Assembly (NCBI RefSeq): GCF_013390595.1
Contig: NZ_JACAWV010000003.1
Location: 62,001-126,000, forward strand
From: Rhizobium sp. RM
GTDB taxonomy: Bacteria > Pseudomonadota > Alphaproteobacteria > Rhizobiales > Rhizobiaceae
Length of the DNA: 64,000 nt
Reading direction: 5' to 3'
A model generated the notes under the pieces. That model was not told the origin of the DNA. It did not search any database and saw only the letters and a program-made list of their open reading frames with translations. The position numbers and the translations under genes are program-made. Numbering within the stretch: the stretch's first letter is position 1; each line of letters opens with the position of its first letter. Shown here one piece after another: positions 37,450-47,206 of the stretch.

Positions 37450-38570
37450 TCGGACGGCGTGAAGGCGGTGCGGCCTTTCAGATTGCCCTGCCGGTCGAAT
37501 ACCAGAATATCGAGCGAGACAGCCGGATCTTTCAATGCGGCGGCGGCGGTGACCCAGGCTTTCTCAGCAACGATATTTCCCAGATCAATTCCTGCGGCTT
37601 CAGCCAGTTGAAAAGCGTGTGCCACCATATTGGCCTGCCGGATTTCACTGGCAAGCACGTCGTCCGCACCGGCTCCGATGGCCAGTTCGGCAAGGGCTTC
37701 GAGATCGGCAAGACCGCGTTTGGAGTGAACATCCAGCATGCCCTGCGCCAGCTTGGTCATCTTGGCGACACCGCCCGCAATGGTGACCCGTTCGACCGGA
37801 TGGCTGCGCAGGTATTTGAGCATGCCGCCGATGAAATCACCCATGTCGATCAAGGCCGTTTCGGGCAACTCATACAGCGCCTGTCCTGCCTTTTCCGATG
37901 TGTTGCCGGTCGCGCCAAGCAGGTGGGTAAGACCGGTCGCACGGGCGACATCGATGCCGCGCCAGATCGAGTGAATCCATGCCGAACAGGAGAAAGGAAT
38001 AACCACCCCGGTCGTCCCGAGAATGGAAATGCCGCCGATAATTCCAAGCCGACCGTTCAGCGTTTTCTCAGCCATTTTTTCGCCGTCGCGAACCGAGATT
38101 TCAACCTCGAAATCCCTGTTATCACCGGCAACTTCACGAATTGCAGTTTCGATCATGCGGCGAGGAACGGGGTTGATTGCGGGTTCGCCGGGGGGCAAGG
38201 GGAGGCCTGGCCGGGTGATTGTGCCGACCCCCTTGCCAGCCTTGAAAACGATGCCGCTTCCGTGTTTTCCCAACCGCACGGTGCTTTCAATCAGTGCACC
38301 ATGCGTGACATCCGGATCGTCTCCCGCATCCTTGATGACGCCGGCCCGGGCAAAATTTTCACCCTTTTCCTGGGTCGCAAGCGAAAATGCCGGTCGCGCC
38401 CCGCTTGGAAGTTCAACCTCGACAGGGTAAGGAAACTCGCCGGTCAGAAGGGCGACGCAGGCCGCCTTCGTGGCGGCTGCCGCGCAGGTGCCCGTGGTCC
38501 AGCCGCGGCGAAGGGTCTTTCCATCCGTTTCCATTTGAATTCCTATAGCCGGGACGGCTTTGTCCGTCAT
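37404..38570 (-). CDS. cbiD: Cobalt-precorrin-5B C1-methyltransferase CbiD
   Basis: A 388-residue CbiD-family protein with [17 protein letters not shown] near the N-terminus, [16 protein letters not shown] and the GITGT-like [15 protein letters not shown]. CbiD methylates C1 in the cobalt-early pathway. Here it is among CobG and CobN of the oxygen-dependent route, and no CobF is seen in the window, so it probably does the CobF step (C1 methylation with loss of acetate). The start at 38570 is 22 bases from divergent cobA. It overlaps cobM at its 3' end. Confidence 0.94.
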   Translation of the reverse strand: MTDKAVPAIGIQMETDGKTLRRGWTTGTCAAAATKAACVALLTGEFPYPVEVELPSGARPAFSLATQEKGENFARAGVIKDAGDDPDVTHGALIESTVRLGKHGSGIVFKAGKGVGTITRPGLPLPPGEPAINPVPRRMIETAIREVAGDNRDFEVEISVRDGEKMAEKTLNGRLGIIGGISILGTTGVVIPFSCSAWIHSIWRGIDVARATGLTHLLGATGNTSEKAGQALYELPETALIDMGDFIGGMLKYLRSHPVERVTIAGGVAKMTKLAQGMLDVHSKRGLADLEALAELAIGAGADDVLASEIRQANMVAHAFQLAEAAGIDLGNIVAEKAWVTAAAALKDPAVSLDILVFDRQGNLKGRTAFTPSDHPSAFSFEERNRRT

Positions 38571-38592
38571 CGGTAAAGAGCAAGCAGCAAGT

Positions 38593-39375
38593 ATGTCGAT
38601 ATCGCAAATTATGGATAACATCGCCCAAAAAGGACCGGCCTTCGAAGCCGGTCATGTCTGGCTGGCCGGAGCCGGGCCAGGTGATGTGCGTTATCTCACA
38701 CTGGATGTCGCCCTTGCGCTGGGACAAGCAGACATCATCGTGCGCGACGCTCTGGTCAGCGATGAGGTTATTGCCCTGGGTGCGCAGGCGGAGATCGTTT
38801 TTGCCGGCAAGCGGGGCGGCAAGCCTTCTGCCGTGCAGGATGATATTACAGCGTCGTTGATTGATTTTGCCCGGGAAGGGAAGAAGGTGTTGCGCCTGAA
38901 AGGTGGCGATCCCTTCATCTTCGGCCGGGGTGGCGAAGAAATCGAAGCGCTGCGCGAGGCTGGCATTGCATTTCGCGTGCTGCCGGGCATGACGTCCTCG
39001 TTTACGGCCCTGGCGGCGGCTGGTATTCCAGCGACGATGCGGGGTGTCAGCCGGGCCATAACGCTCGCTACAGGCCATGCGGCAGGTACCGAGGACGATC
39101 TTGACTGGCTGGCGCTTGCCAAGACGAAGGAGCCAATCGTCGTCTATATGGGTCTGAAGAACATCGGCATCATTGCCGGTCTATTGATGGCAGGCGGGCG
39201 GTCGGGTGACACGCCGGTTGCGGTCATCATGGCTGCGACGACTGCGCAAGAACGCATTTTCATCGGATCACTGAAAAACATAGCCAACGATGCAAAGCGT
39301 GAGAATTTCGAGGCGCCAGCCCTGATCGTCATTGGTGATATTGTTTCCATGCGACATCGTCTCGGAATATCCTGA
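38593..39375 (+). CDS. cobA: Uroporphyrinogen-III C-methyltransferase CobA
   Basis: A 260-residue SUMT enzyme that makes precorrin-2 by two methylations (C2 and C7) of uroporphyrinogen III. Motifs are GAGPGDVRYLTLDVALAL (about 25-42), LRLKGGDPFIFGRGGEE and GVSRAITLATGH. It is a stand-alone SUMT without the CysG-type oxidase domain, as in the aerobic pathway. A TTG at 38560 is an alternative start, but it would overlap cbiD. cobB follows after two bases. Confidence 0.96.
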   Translation: MSISQIMDNIAQKGPAFEAGHVWLAGAGPGDVRYLTLDVALALGQADIIVRDALVSDEVIALGAQAEIVFAGKRGGKPSAVQDDITASLIDFAREGKKVLRLKGGDPFIFGRGGEEIEALREAGIAFRVLPGMTSSFTALAAAGIPATMRGVSRAITLATGHAAGTEDDLDWLALAKTKEPIVVYMGLKNIGIIAGLLMAGGRSGDTPVAVIMAATTAQERIFIGSLKNIANDAKRENFEAPALIVIGDIVSMRHRLGIS

Positions 39376-39377
39376 TC

Positions 39378-40694
39378 ATGACAACACGGGCAATCATCAT
39401 TGGCGCACCACGCTCCGGCTCCGGCAAAACCAGTGTGACGATCGGCCTGCTGCGCGCGTTCGCCCGACGTGGTGTCAATGTGCGTGGTATCAAGACCGGC
39501 CCGGATTACATCGACCCCGGCTTTCATGCGTTTGCGACCGGTTCCGCTGGTCTCAATCTCGACAGTTGGGCCATGCAGCCCGATCTGTTGCGATATCTCT
39601 TTCTGGAGCAGGCAGCCGGCGCGGACCTCGTCATCATCGAAAGCGCCATGGGTCTTTTCGATGGTATCCCTGTTGCAGAACACCGTAGCGGGTCGGCTGC
39701 CGATCTGGCGCGGCTTTTCGGCATACCCGTGCTTCTTGTTCTCGATGTTTCCGGTCAGTCGCAGACGGCTGCGGCGATTGCCCATGGTTTCGCGCATTAC
39801 GATCCGGCAGTCCGCATGGGTGCTGTTGTCCTTAATCGTGCTGGCAGCGAAAGGCACCGTACGCTTTGTTCCGAGGCAATCGAAAGTATTGGCCTTCCCG
39901 TTGTCGGTTGCGTCTTGCGCGATCCTTCACTTGTCCTGCCGGAACGGCATCTGGGATTGGTTCAGGCCAGTGAACACCCGGAAATCGATGCCCATATCGA
40001 ACGGCTGGCAGACACGATGGAAAAGTCCATCGATCTTGATGTGCTGCTTTCGTTGGCCACTCCTGTCGAGGTCCCATCTGGCTCCGTAGAGGCGGCAATT
40101 GCTCCTCCCGGTCAGCGCATCGCGCTTGCGGAGGATGCTGCATTTACCTTCCTTTATCCGCATCTCAAAAGCCACTGGCGCGCGGTGGGAGCGGAGATCG
40201 TACCGTTTTCGCCACTCGCCGACCAAGCGCCCGATGAGACGTGCGATGTTTGCTGGCTGCCAGGCGGATATCCTGAGCTCCATGCCGGTACGCTTGCAGA
40301 TGCTGCGAATTTCAAAGCCGGTCTTGCGCGCTTTGCCGCAAAAAAACCTGTTCACGGCGAGTGTGGTGGCTACATGGTGCTGGGTGAGGCGCTGGAAGAT
40401 GCAGATGGTGTTACGCATGCGATGACGGGGCTTTTGTCGCACGCCACCAGTTTCGCCAAGCGCAAGATGAACCTTGGTTATAGACAGGCGACGATCGCCG
40501 TTGATGGCCCGCTTGGCAGGGCGGGTGAGGTGTTGCGCGGCCATGAATTCCATTATGCGCGTGTGACCGATCCGGGCCGGGATGAACCTTTTGCGGAGAT
40601 TGCCGATGGGCAAGGCCGTGTACTCGGACCTTCCGGTGGAAGACGCGGACCTGTTTCCGGCAGCTTCTTTCATGCGATTGCAAAAGGGACGTGA
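39378..40694 (+). CDS. cobB: Hydrogenobyrinic acid a,c-diamide synthase CobB
   Basis: A 438-residue glutamine amidotransferase that amidates side chains a and c before cobalt insertion. The N-terminal domain begins IIIGAPRSGSGKTSVTIGLL and has KTGPDYIDPGFH. The C-terminal glutaminase has its cysteine in HGECGGYMVLGE and its histidine in GHEFHYARV. It follows cobA closely, and no gene lies in the next 112 bases. Confidence 0.96.
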   Translation: MTTRAIIIGAPRSGSGKTSVTIGLLRAFARRGVNVRGIKTGPDYIDPGFHAFATGSAGLNLDSWAMQPDLLRYLFLEQAAGADLVIIESAMGLFDGIPVAEHRSGSAADLARLFGIPVLLVLDVSGQSQTAAAIAHGFAHYDPAVRMGAVVLNRAGSERHRTLCSEAIESIGLPVVGCVLRDPSLVLPERHLGLVQASEHPEIDAHIERLADTMEKSIDLDVLLSLATPVEVPSGSVEAAIAPPGQRIALAEDAAFTFLYPHLKSHWRAVGAEIVPFSPLADQAPDETCDVCWLPGGYPELHAGTLADAANFKAGLARFAAKKPVHGECGGYMVLGEALEDADGVTHAMTGLLSHATSFAKRKMNLGYRQATIAVDGPLGRAGEVLRGHEFHYARVTDPGRDEPFAEIADGQGRVLGPSGGRRGPVSGSFFHAIAKGT

Positions 40695-40806
40695 CCTTCC
40701 CTGCTGCGATAAACTGGAGCGTGCTGTGAAAGTTTGTGGGCGCAGAACATGTGAAGTGGTATAAGGCGGGCATTAATCGCGCATTTTCCTGAAGCGTGCC
40801 GTACCG

Positions 40807-42057
40807 ATGACCAGACCCGGATATATCACCTCTATCGTTCTTGCTTCCATCTTCGCCATGGCGCCTGTGAGAGCGGGCCTGGAGAGCCTGCAAGCGCACG
40901 GCGGTGAAGATTATGCGACGCTCGAAAAACTGGGCGCAGCCCTCTTCGACGATCCCAACATATCGATGAACCGAACGATGGCATGTTCCACCTGCCATAT
41001 GCAGGCTGCCGGTTTCTCGGATGCGCGCGAGGCGGACAAGGTTGGCCGCGACGTTTCTTTGGGCGATGACGGTTTTTCGCTTGGCGATCGAAATGCGCCG
41101 ACTGCGGCCTATACGAAATTCTCGCCACCTTTCGGCAAAAATGACGCGGGTGAATATGTCGGCGGGCAGTTCTGGGATGGGCGGGCCGGCTCACTGGAGG
41201 ATCAGGCCGCCGGCCCTCCTCTCAATCCGATAGAAATGGGCATGCCGGACAAGGCCGCTGTTGTTCAGCGGCTGAAAGAAAATCCGGATTATGTCGCCGC
41301 ATTCGGCACGCAGTTCGGCGGGGATGTCTTTCAGGATGATGAGACAGCTTTTGCAGCCATGACAAAGGCGCTGGCCAGTTTCGAGCGCTCGGATCAGTTT
41401 TCCACCTTTGACTCGAAATATGATCGCTTTCTGCGGGGCGAGGAAAAACTGACAGATCAGGAAGAGCTTGGACGGGTGCTGATGTCATCGACACAGTTCA
41501 CCAATTGCAATCTCTGCCACGAAATCCGGGGCTCGAAGGGACTGGAAGACGGGCTCTTCACCAACCACAAATATTTCAACATCGGCGTCCCCGCCAACAA
41601 GGCGGTGCGTGCGGCGAACGGGTCGAAAGCAGATACGGTCGATCTTGGTCTGGCACAGAACCCGCTTGTCGCGGGTGACCCGTCTGCGCGTGGCAAATTC
41701 AAGGTGCCGACATTGCGCAATGTTGCCGTCACCGCGCCTTATATGCACAACGGGGTGTTCAAGGATCTGCGCACCGCCGTGCTGTTTTACGTGAAATACA
41801 AAAGCAAGAAGCCGAGCCGTCAGATCAACCCTGAAACCGGGGAAAAATGGGATGCGCCGGAAGTGCCTGATAATATCGCCATGGAGGAATTGACCTCGGC
41901 GCCGGCACTGGACGACAAGCGCGTGGACGCCATTGTCGCGTTTTTGAAGACGCTGACCGACAAGCGGTACGAACACCTTCTACCAAAAGAGGCCGGGCAG
42001 GCAACGGTGCCACCTGCCCAGCCAATCGCTGTTTCTGTTACGCCGAAAGCGCCTTGA
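40807..42057 (+). CDS. Di-haem cytochrome c peroxidase / MauG-like protein
   Basis: A 416-residue exported protein with a signal peptide of about 23 residues (hydrophobic core ending APVRA). Two c-type haem sites, CSTCH at residues 60-64 and CNLCH at about 234-238, and the [18 protein letters not shown] segment place it in the CcpA/MauG family. It reduces peroxide or oxidises an unknown partner in the periplasm. It overlaps convergent leuB by 20 bases. Its relation to the cobalamin genes upstream is only positional. Confidence 0.9.
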   Translation: MTRPGYITSIVLASIFAMAPVRAGLESLQAHGGEDYATLEKLGAALFDDPNISMNRTMACSTCHMQAAGFSDAREADKVGRDVSLGDDGFSLGDRNAPTAAYTKFSPPFGKNDAGEYVGGQFWDGRAGSLEDQAAGPPLNPIEMGMPDKAAVVQRLKENPDYVAAFGTQFGGDVFQDDETAFAAMTKALASFERSDQFSTFDSKYDRFLRGEEKLTDQEELGRVLMSSTQFTNCNLCHEIRGSKGLEDGLFTNHKYFNIGVPANKAVRAANGSKADTVDLGLAQNPLVAGDPSARGKFKVPTLRNVAVTAPYMHNGVFKDLRTAVLFYVKYKSKKPSRQINPETGEKWDAPEVPDNIAMEELTSAPALDDKRVDAIVAFLKTLTDKRYEHLLPKEAGQATVPPAQPIAVSVTPKAP

Positions 42058-43150
42058 ATTCGGCGAGAACCGCATCACCCATTTCGGTCGTGCTGACCTG
42101 GCGCGACCCCTCGGCCATGATATCGGCCGTGCGGATACCCTTGTCGAGCACGTTGGCGATGGCGGTTTCGAGCTTTGTGGCTTCTTCGACCATGTTGAAC
42201 GAATAACGCAGGCACATCGCGAAAGACGCGATCATGGCGATCGGGTTGGCGATACCCTTGCCGGCGATATCGGGTGCCGAGCCATGCACTGGCTCGTACA
42301 TGGCCTTGCGCTTGCCGGTCTTGGCGTCCGGTGCACCCAGCGAAGCCGAAGGTAGCATGCCGAGTGAGCCTGTCAGCATGGCAGCGACGTCGGACAGCAT
42401 GTCGCCAAACAGGTTGTCGGTCACGATGACATCGAACTGCTTGGGCTTGCGAACAAGCTGCATGCCGCCGGCATCTGCCAGCATGTGCTCAAGCTGAACG
42501 TCCTTGTACTTTGCGGCATGCGTTTCAGTGACAACCTGGTTCCACAGGACGCCCGATTTCATGACGTTGCGCTTTTCCATGGAGCAAACGCGGTTGTCGC
42601 GGGTGCGCGCGAGCTCGAAAGCGACGCTTGCAATGCGTTCGATCTCGAAGGTGTCGTAGATCTGCGTGTCGATGCCACGCTTCTGGCCGTTGCCCAGATC
42701 GATGATCTGCTTGGGTTCGCCGAAATAGACGCCGCCGGTCAATTCGCGGACGATGAGAATGTCGAGGCCTTCAACCAGTTCAGGCTTCAACGAAGAGGCG
42801 GCGGCGAGTGCCGGATAGCAGATTGCCGGACGCAGATTGGCGAACAGTTCGAGATCCTTGCGAAGACGCAGCAAACCGGCTTCCGGGCGATGTTCGTAGG
42901 GAACGCCGTCCCATTTCGGCCCGCCGACTGCACCAAACAGGATGGCATCTGCCGCCAGCGCCTTTTCCATGTCAGCGTCGGAGATCGCGACGCCATGTGC
43001 GTCATAGGCGGAACCGCCGACCAGGCCTTCCTCGATCTTGAAACCGGCGTTCTTCTCGTCATTCATGTAGGCGATCAGCTTGCGGACTTCGGCCATGGCT
43101 TCGGGGCCGATACCGTCACCGGGCAGCAGGAAAAGCGTGCGAACTGTCAT
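42038..43150 (-). CDS. leuB: 3-isopropylmalate dehydrogenase LeuB
   Basis: A 370-residue NAD-dependent dehydrogenase of leucine synthesis. It begins [20 protein letters not shown] and has [11 protein letters not shown], the substrate-binding [19 protein letters not shown] block (here [15 protein letters not shown]) and [18 protein letters not shown]. The start at 43150 follows a full AGGAGG site; the frame extends to 43216 without one. leuD is upstream on the same strand with a hairpin between them. Confidence 0.97.
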   Translation of the reverse strand: MTVRTLFLLPGDGIGPEAMAEVRKLIAYMNDEKNAGFKIEEGLVGGSAYDAHGVAISDADMEKALAADAILFGAVGGPKWDGVPYEHRPEAGLLRLRKDLELFANLRPAICYPALAAASSLKPELVEGLDILIVRELTGGVYFGEPKQIIDLGNGQKRGIDTQIYDTFEIERIASVAFELARTRDNRVCSMEKRNVMKSGVLWNQVVTETHAAKYKDVQLEHMLADAGGMQLVRKPKQFDVIVTDNLFGDMLSDVAAMLTGSLGMLPSASLGAPDAKTGKRKAMYEPVHGSAPDIAGKGIANPIAMIASFAMCLRYSFNMVEEATKLETAIANVLDKGIRTADIMAEGSRQVSTTEMGDAVLAEFKALSA

Positions 43151-43307
43151 CAAAACCTCCTTGGCGACACACCGGAAAACATCGCAAAGCGTTTTCGAGA
43201 ATGGCGGACGCAGCATGAAACTCGTTTTCCATCCGGTTGCCGCATATTCGACGGTGGGGACGGGTGGGGCTTCTTATCGCTGGTGGAGGGGCTTTTCAAG
43301 CAAAGCA

Positions 43308-43348
43308 AAAGCCGATCCGGTACGCTTTTATGCGACAGGATCGGCTTT
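43308..43348 (-). terminator. Probable terminator after leuD
   Basis: A perfect 11-bp inverted repeat (AAAGCCGATCC / GGATCGGCTTT) with a 19-base loop lies 20 bases after the leuD stop. On the minus strand it is followed by a T-rich run broken by GC. The loop is long, so it may also be a processing structure between leuD and leuB. Confidence 0.6.
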
Positions 43349-43367
43349 CATCATAAGCAGCTTAGAT

Positions 43368-43973
43368 TTACGCCCAGGGACGGACGGATGCGTTGGCTTT
43401 TTCGAAGGTGTCGATTGCGCCTGCATGTTCGAGCGTAAGGCCGATGTCATCGAGACCGTTCAACATGCAGTGGCGCTTGAATGCGTCGATCTCGAAGCCA
43501 ATCGTGCCGCCATCCGGTCCGCTGATTTCCTGGCGCTCAAGATCGATCGACAAGACAGCATTGGAACCGCGAGAGGCGTCGTCCAGCAGCTTCTCAAGGT
43601 TCTCCGGGCTGACCACGATCGGCAGAACGCCGTTCTTGAAACAGTTGTTGTAGAAGATATCGGCGAAGCTGGTGGAGATCACGCAGCGAATGCCAAAATC
43701 AAGAAGCGCCCACGGCGCATGCTCACGCGACGATCCGCAACCGAAATTGTCGCCGGCGACGAGAATCTGCGCGTTCTGATAGGCGGGCTTGTTCAGCACG
43801 AAGTCAGGGTTTGGCGAACCATCTTCGAGGTAACGCGATTCCGCGAAAAGACCCTTGCCAAGACCGGTGCGCTTGATGGTCTTCAGATAGTCTTTCGGAA
43901 TAATCATGTCGGTGTCGATGTTGACGACCGGCATAGGGGCGGCCACGCCCGTCAGCTTGGTGAACTTTTCCAT
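43368..43973 (-). CDS. leuD: 3-isopropylmalate dehydratase small subunit LeuD
   Basis: A 201-residue swivelling-domain subunit of isopropylmalate isomerase. It begins [33 protein letters not shown] and has [17 protein letters not shown] and [16 protein letters not shown]. LeuC, its partner, is not in the window, as is common in rhizobia. It precedes leuB on the same strand. Confidence 0.97.
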   Translation of the reverse strand: MEKFTKLTGVAAPMPVVNIDTDMIIPKDYLKTIKRTGLGKGLFAESRYLEDGSPNPDFVLNKPAYQNAQILVAGDNFGCGSSREHAPWALLDFGIRCVISTSFADIFYNNCFKNGVLPIVVSPENLEKLLDDASRGSNAVLSIDLERQEISGPDGGTIGFEIDAFKRHCMLNGLDDIGLTLEHAGAIDTFEKANASVRPWA

Positions 43974-44131
43974 CTGTCGCTCCGGAATTCTTTTAACAGA
44001 ACAGCAGCGCCAAGGCCTGCTTCAGGTTCCCTGTGGGAAATACTGCAAAACACATGGGTTTTGAAGCACAAACACGCTCAATTCGGTACGCTTTTGTCAA
44101 TACCCTGGCGTTTTACCCTGCTGCCCGGGGC

Positions 44132-44365
44132 TTAGAGATCGATGATCGTGCCCTTGCCGTCGTTCCATACGCGCATGTCGCGTTGCTGACCGCGAGTTTT
44201 CACCGGAATTGGCGCCGGCTTGAGACGGGCGGAGACAAGGCGCGCGAGGCTGAGAACAGCGAGCACGCCCACAAACGCCACCGTCAGCGAAGCGGTGAAG
44301 AGAGCGGCCATAGCCAGAATTGCGATGCCGGATGCGGCGATGAAAAACGAACGGATGCCTTGCAT
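44132..44365 (-). CDS. Small membrane protein of unknown function
   Basis: A 77-residue protein, MQGIRSFF followed by two hydrophobic helices (about 6-24 and 26-42), a basic turn (RLVSARLKPAP) and a polar tail ending VWNDGKGTIIDL. The function is unknown. The start at 44365 is favoured by an AGAAAGG sequence upstream; the frame could extend to 44407. It lies upstream of leuD on the same strand with a 158-base gap in which nothing else was seen. Confidence 0.65.
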   Translation of the reverse strand: MQGIRSFFIAASGIAILAMAALFTASLTVAFVGVLAVLSLARLVSARLKPAPIPVKTRGQQRDMRVWNDGKGTIIDL

Positions 44366-44475
44366 GATCCAAACCTTTCTTTCCAAATGAATGTGGGCCT
44401 TCTTCATCCGGCTTGCAAGAGGATTCAGTGGATTGTCAGCTTGCAGATGTCATAAAAGGTTGACACAAGTGCGGC

Positions 44476-45390
44476 ATGGCTAATTTTTTGCATCACAACA
44501 TCGTCAGCCCTCGTCGTTCGTTGCTCTCTGTTCCTGCAATAAACACCCGAGCGCTCGACAAGATTCACGATCTTGATTGCGATGGGGTGATCTTCGACCT
44601 GGAAGATTCTGTTGCGCCTGATATGAAAGAGAAGGCGCGGGACAATCTTAGGGCATTCTTTCAGGATCGCCCGCTTGCTGCGCGTGAAGCAATTATCCGC
44701 ATAAATCCCTTCGAAACGACTGAGGGAAAAGCGGACCTGGAGCTTGTCCTTTCCTGTCGTCCCGATGCCGTTCTCCTGCCGAAAGTGGACACCCCGTCCG
44801 ATATTCATCAGGTGGCCGATCTTCTCTCGGAGAGCGATGCTCCCGCGGATCTGAAAATCTGGGCGATGATCGAAACGCCACGCGGCGTTCTCAATGCTGC
44901 TGCAATTGCCGAAGCGGCCCATACGGCTGACGCGCGGCTGTCTGCCTTTGTTGTCGGGCTGAACGATTTGCGTAAGGAAACAAGAGTTCCTGCCCTGCCC
45001 GGTCGCGCTTATCTGGTTCCATGGTTGATGCAGGTTGTGCTGGCTGCCCGCGCGTATGGACTGGATGTCATCGACAGCGTGTCGAACGATTTTCGCGATC
45101 TCGGCAGTTTCGATCTCGAATGCGAACAGGGGCGCCATATGGGGTTTGATGGCAAGATGCTGATCCACCCTGCCCAGATCGAGGCGGCAAACCGCCGGTT
45201 TGCTCCGGAAGAGGCCGAGGTTGCCGAAGCTCGGGATATCATTGCTGCTTTTGCCCAACCCGAATCCGCTGGATTGAATGTTATCAACAAAAACGGGCGC
45301 ATGATCGAACGACTGCATGTAGGCCAAGCCGAAAGGCTTGTGGCCCTCGCTGACGCCATCGCTCATGGCGCCGCAAAAAACAGAATCTAG
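44476..45390 (+). CDS. HpcH/HpaI aldolase / citrate lyase beta (CitE-like) family protein
   Basis: A 304-residue TIM-barrel protein starting RRSLLSVPAINTRALDKIHDLDCDGVIFDLEDSVAP (in pieces: RRSLLSVPA, CDGVIFDLEDSVAP), with the metal ligand in WAMIETPRGVLNA and GFDGKMLIHPAQIE. Members cleave beta-hydroxy acyl-CoA esters such as malyl-CoA or citramalyl-CoA. The substrate is not identifiable here. A long hairpin follows it. Confidence 0.85.
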   Translation: MANFLHHNIVSPRRSLLSVPAINTRALDKIHDLDCDGVIFDLEDSVAPDMKEKARDNLRAFFQDRPLAAREAIIRINPFETTEGKADLELVLSCRPDAVLLPKVDTPSDIHQVADLLSESDAPADLKIWAMIETPRGVLNAAAIAEAAHTADARLSAFVVGLNDLRKETRVPALPGRAYLVPWLMQVVLAARAYGLDVIDSVSNDFRDLGSFDLECEQGRHMGFDGKMLIHPAQIEAANRRFAPEEAEVAEARDIIAAFAQPESAGLNVINKNGRMIERLHVGQAERLVALADAIAHGAAKNRI

Positions 45391-45392
45391 TT

Positions 45393-45433
45393 GGGGCGTC
45401 GCGCAATCTGACCAGGTTCAGATTGTTCGCCCC
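45393..45433 (+). other. Bulged hairpin between the CitE-like gene and the DUF1737 gene
   Basis: GGGGCG pairs with CGCCCC at the base and CAATCTGA with TCAGATTG above, with a short asymmetric internal loop between them and a six-base apical loop. Only GTTTCTCC follows. It could be a weak terminator or an mRNA structure before the small downstream gene. Confidence 0.55.
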
Positions 45434-45456
45434 GTTTCTCCAGAAAGGCAGGAAAA

Positions 45457-45663
45457 GTGAAAGTCTATCGTTTCATCACAGGTCCGGACGACTCCAAGTT
45501 TTGCCATCGCGTTACCGAGGCGCTCAACAAGGGCTGGGAGCTTGCAGGTTCGCCGACCTATGCCTTCAATGCCGCAGCCGGTGTGATGCACTGCGGCCAA
45601 GCGGTGACCAAGACGGTCGATGGCAAGGAATATAACCCGGACATGAAGCTCGGCGAACAGTGA
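45457..45663 (+). CDS. DUF1737 small protein
   Basis: A 68-residue protein matching the DUF1737 pattern: KVYRFITGPDDSKFCHRVTEALNKGWELAGSPTYAFN in the first half and QAVTKTVDGKEY near the end (quoted in parts). The function is unknown; it looks like a small soluble alpha/beta protein. AGGCAGGAAAAG before the ATG gives a good ribosome binding site. Confidence 0.75.
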   Translation: MKVYRFITGPDDSKFCHRVTEALNKGWELAGSPTYAFNAAAGVMHCGQAVTKTVDGKEYNPDMKLGEQ

Positions 45664-45686
45664 TGATGTGATTGGTGTGGACCGGA

Positions 45687-46124
45687 TTACCGGTCCACGG
45701 CAGCCTCGGCGCTTTCTTCTATACGCTCCATGTCGTCGTCCGAGAGGCCAAAATGGTGGCCGATTTCATGGATGAGGACATGGGTGATGATATCGCCCAG
45801 CGTTTCGTCATTCTCCGCCCAATAGTCGAGAATGGGACGACGATAGAGCGTGATCCGGTTCGGCATTTCGCCGGTTTCCATGGTAAAGCGCTCTGAAATG
45901 CCGCGGCCCTCAAATAGTCCGAGCAGATCAAACGGTGTTTCAAGCGCCATATCTTCAAAGACTTCGTCAGTCGGAAAATCGGCGATCTCGATAATGAGGT
46001 CCTTGGTCAGCGCACGGAATTCTTCCGGCAGGTGGCCATAGGCCTCGATGGCCAGCGATTCAAATGCTGAAATTGTCGGCGCGTGGCGGTCCCGCCAATC
46101 GTCGGTCTGGTCAATGCGGGCCAT
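45687..46124 (-). CDS. Zincin-like metallopeptidase family protein
   Basis: A 145-residue protein with the metallopeptidase signature HEIGHHFGLSDDDM (about residues 121-134; HExxHxxGxxD). The middle part contains ETGEMPNRITLYRRPILDYW, usual for this small actinobacterial/proteobacterial family (minigluzincin-like). The substrate is unknown. It is convergent with the DUF1737 gene, and a 328-base gap before rplU lies upstream. Confidence 0.82.
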   Translation of the reverse strand: MARIDQTDDWRDRHAPTISAFESLAIEAYGHLPEEFRALTKDLIIEIADFPTDEVFEDMALETPFDLLGLFEGRGISERFTMETGEMPNRITLYRRPILDYWAENDETLGDIITHVLIHEIGHHFGLSDDDMERIEESAEAAVDR

Positions 46125-46247
46125 TTCTGCTCCTTATTTACGCGCCATATATACACTTGCGATGCAAATTTCGAGGGGGGACTGCAAGAAGAGCCGAAAT
46201 CGCCTGAAATTCTTGGCGTTACGGTTACTTTTCAAAGCTTCATCGTC

Positions 46248-46276
46248 TTGACACAAGCCGGAGTCTCGCGTATCCC
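46248..46276 (+). promoter_or_regulatory. Promoter for rplU-rpmA
   Basis: TTGACA (46248-46253) and TATCCC (46271-46276) are 17 bases apart in the 328-base gap 46125-46452, which holds no gene. Transcription would start near 46284, giving a leader of about 170 bases before rplU. The leader contains several short inverted repeats, but no known riboswitch was recognised. Confidence 0.6.
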
Positions 46277-46452
46277 GCACCCAAATTGATGGCGTATTGC
46301 GCCTTCTGTTTATGTCACGCCTATCGGGGTGGCTTCACCGGCAGAGTTTAGAAGGGCATTCAGCCCGGACGAAATTCCGCTCATCCGACTGACAAAAAGA
46401 CGGCCAGCACGCGTTTGCGGGCAGAGCCGGAACGAACATGAAAGGATAAAAA

Positions 46453-46767
46453 ATGTTCGCAGTCATCAAGACCGGCGGTAAGCAGTACCGCGTAGCGGCC
46501 AACGACGTGCTGACCATCGAAAAGCTGGAAGCAGAAGCTGGCGCAACTGTAGAATTCACCGAAGTTCTCGTGATCGGCGTTGGCGCTGACGCAAAGTTCG
46601 GCGCTCCTTTCGTTGCTGGTGCAACGGTCAAGGCTGAAGTTGTCGAGCACAACCGCGGCAAGAAGGTTATCGCCTTCAAGAAGCGTCGTCGTCAGAACTC
46701 CAAGCGTTCGCGCGGCCATCGTCAGCATCACACTGTCGTCCGCATCACGGACATCGTTGCTGCCTGA
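46453..46767 (+). CDS. rplU: 50S ribosomal protein L21
   Basis: A 104-residue ribosomal protein beginning [24 protein letters not shown], with the typical [23 protein letters not shown] basic end. AAAGGA lies before the start. rpmA follows after 40 bases, the usual pair. Confidence 0.98.
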   Translation: MFAVIKTGGKQYRVAANDVLTIEKLEAEAGATVEFTEVLVIGVGADAKFGAPFVAGATVKAEVVEHNRGKKVIAFKKRRRQNSKRSRGHRQHHTVVRITDIVAA

Positions 46768-46807
46768 TCGGCGCGACACGGGAAACTAGGTTTAAAGGAG
46801 CAATCCA

Positions 46808-47077
46808 ATGGCACACAAAAAAGCTGGCGGTTCTTCGCGTAACGGTCGCGATTCGAATTCCAAGCGCCTTGGCGTAAAGAAGTTCGGCGGCGAAGCTGTC
46901 ATTCCAGGCAACATTATTCTGCGTCAGCGCGGTACGCAGTGGCATCCGGGCGCCAACGTTGGCATCGGCAAGGACCACACGATTTTCGCACTGACGGCAG
47001 GCAACGTGAGCTTCCGCACGAAGGCTAACGGCCGCGTGTTCGTATCCGTCGCGCCGAAAGCCGAAGCCGCAGAATAA
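46808..47077 (+). CDS. rpmA: 50S ribosomal protein L27
   Basis: An 89-residue ribosomal protein beginning [23 protein letters not shown], with the N-terminal arm that reaches the peptidyl transferase centre. There is no cleavable N-terminal extension of the Firmicutes type. AAAGGAG precedes the ATG. A strong terminator follows after 64 bases. Confidence 0.98.
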   Translation: MAHKKAGGSSRNGRDSNSKRLGVKKFGGEAVIPGNIILRQRGTQWHPGANVGIGKDHTIFALTAGNVSFRTKANGRVFVSVAPKAEAAE

Positions 47078-47141
47078 GCCGGCAGCGTCATATGCAGCCG
47101 GTGTCCCAACGACCCGGCTGAGACGCATCAGGTTCAGTCAT

Positions 47142-47180
47142 AAAAAAGGGGAGTTGGGGCACCACCCAACTCCCCTTTTT
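47142..47180 (+). terminator. Intrinsic terminator after rpmA
   Basis: A long perfect inverted repeat (AAAAAGGGGAGTTGGG with CCCAACTCCCCTTTTT) and a six-base loop ends in a T run on either strand. The GNAT gene begins only 27 bases later, so its expression depends on read-through or a promoter inside this region. Confidence 0.92.
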
Positions 47181-47206
47181 CTTTAACCTCATGGAGGGAC
47201 TGAACC

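Noticed and set aside
43318..44096. CGGTACGCTTTT occurring twice around leuD
   Set aside because: A 12-base match near 43318 and 44085 without further symmetry or a third copy is too little to call a repeat or operator.
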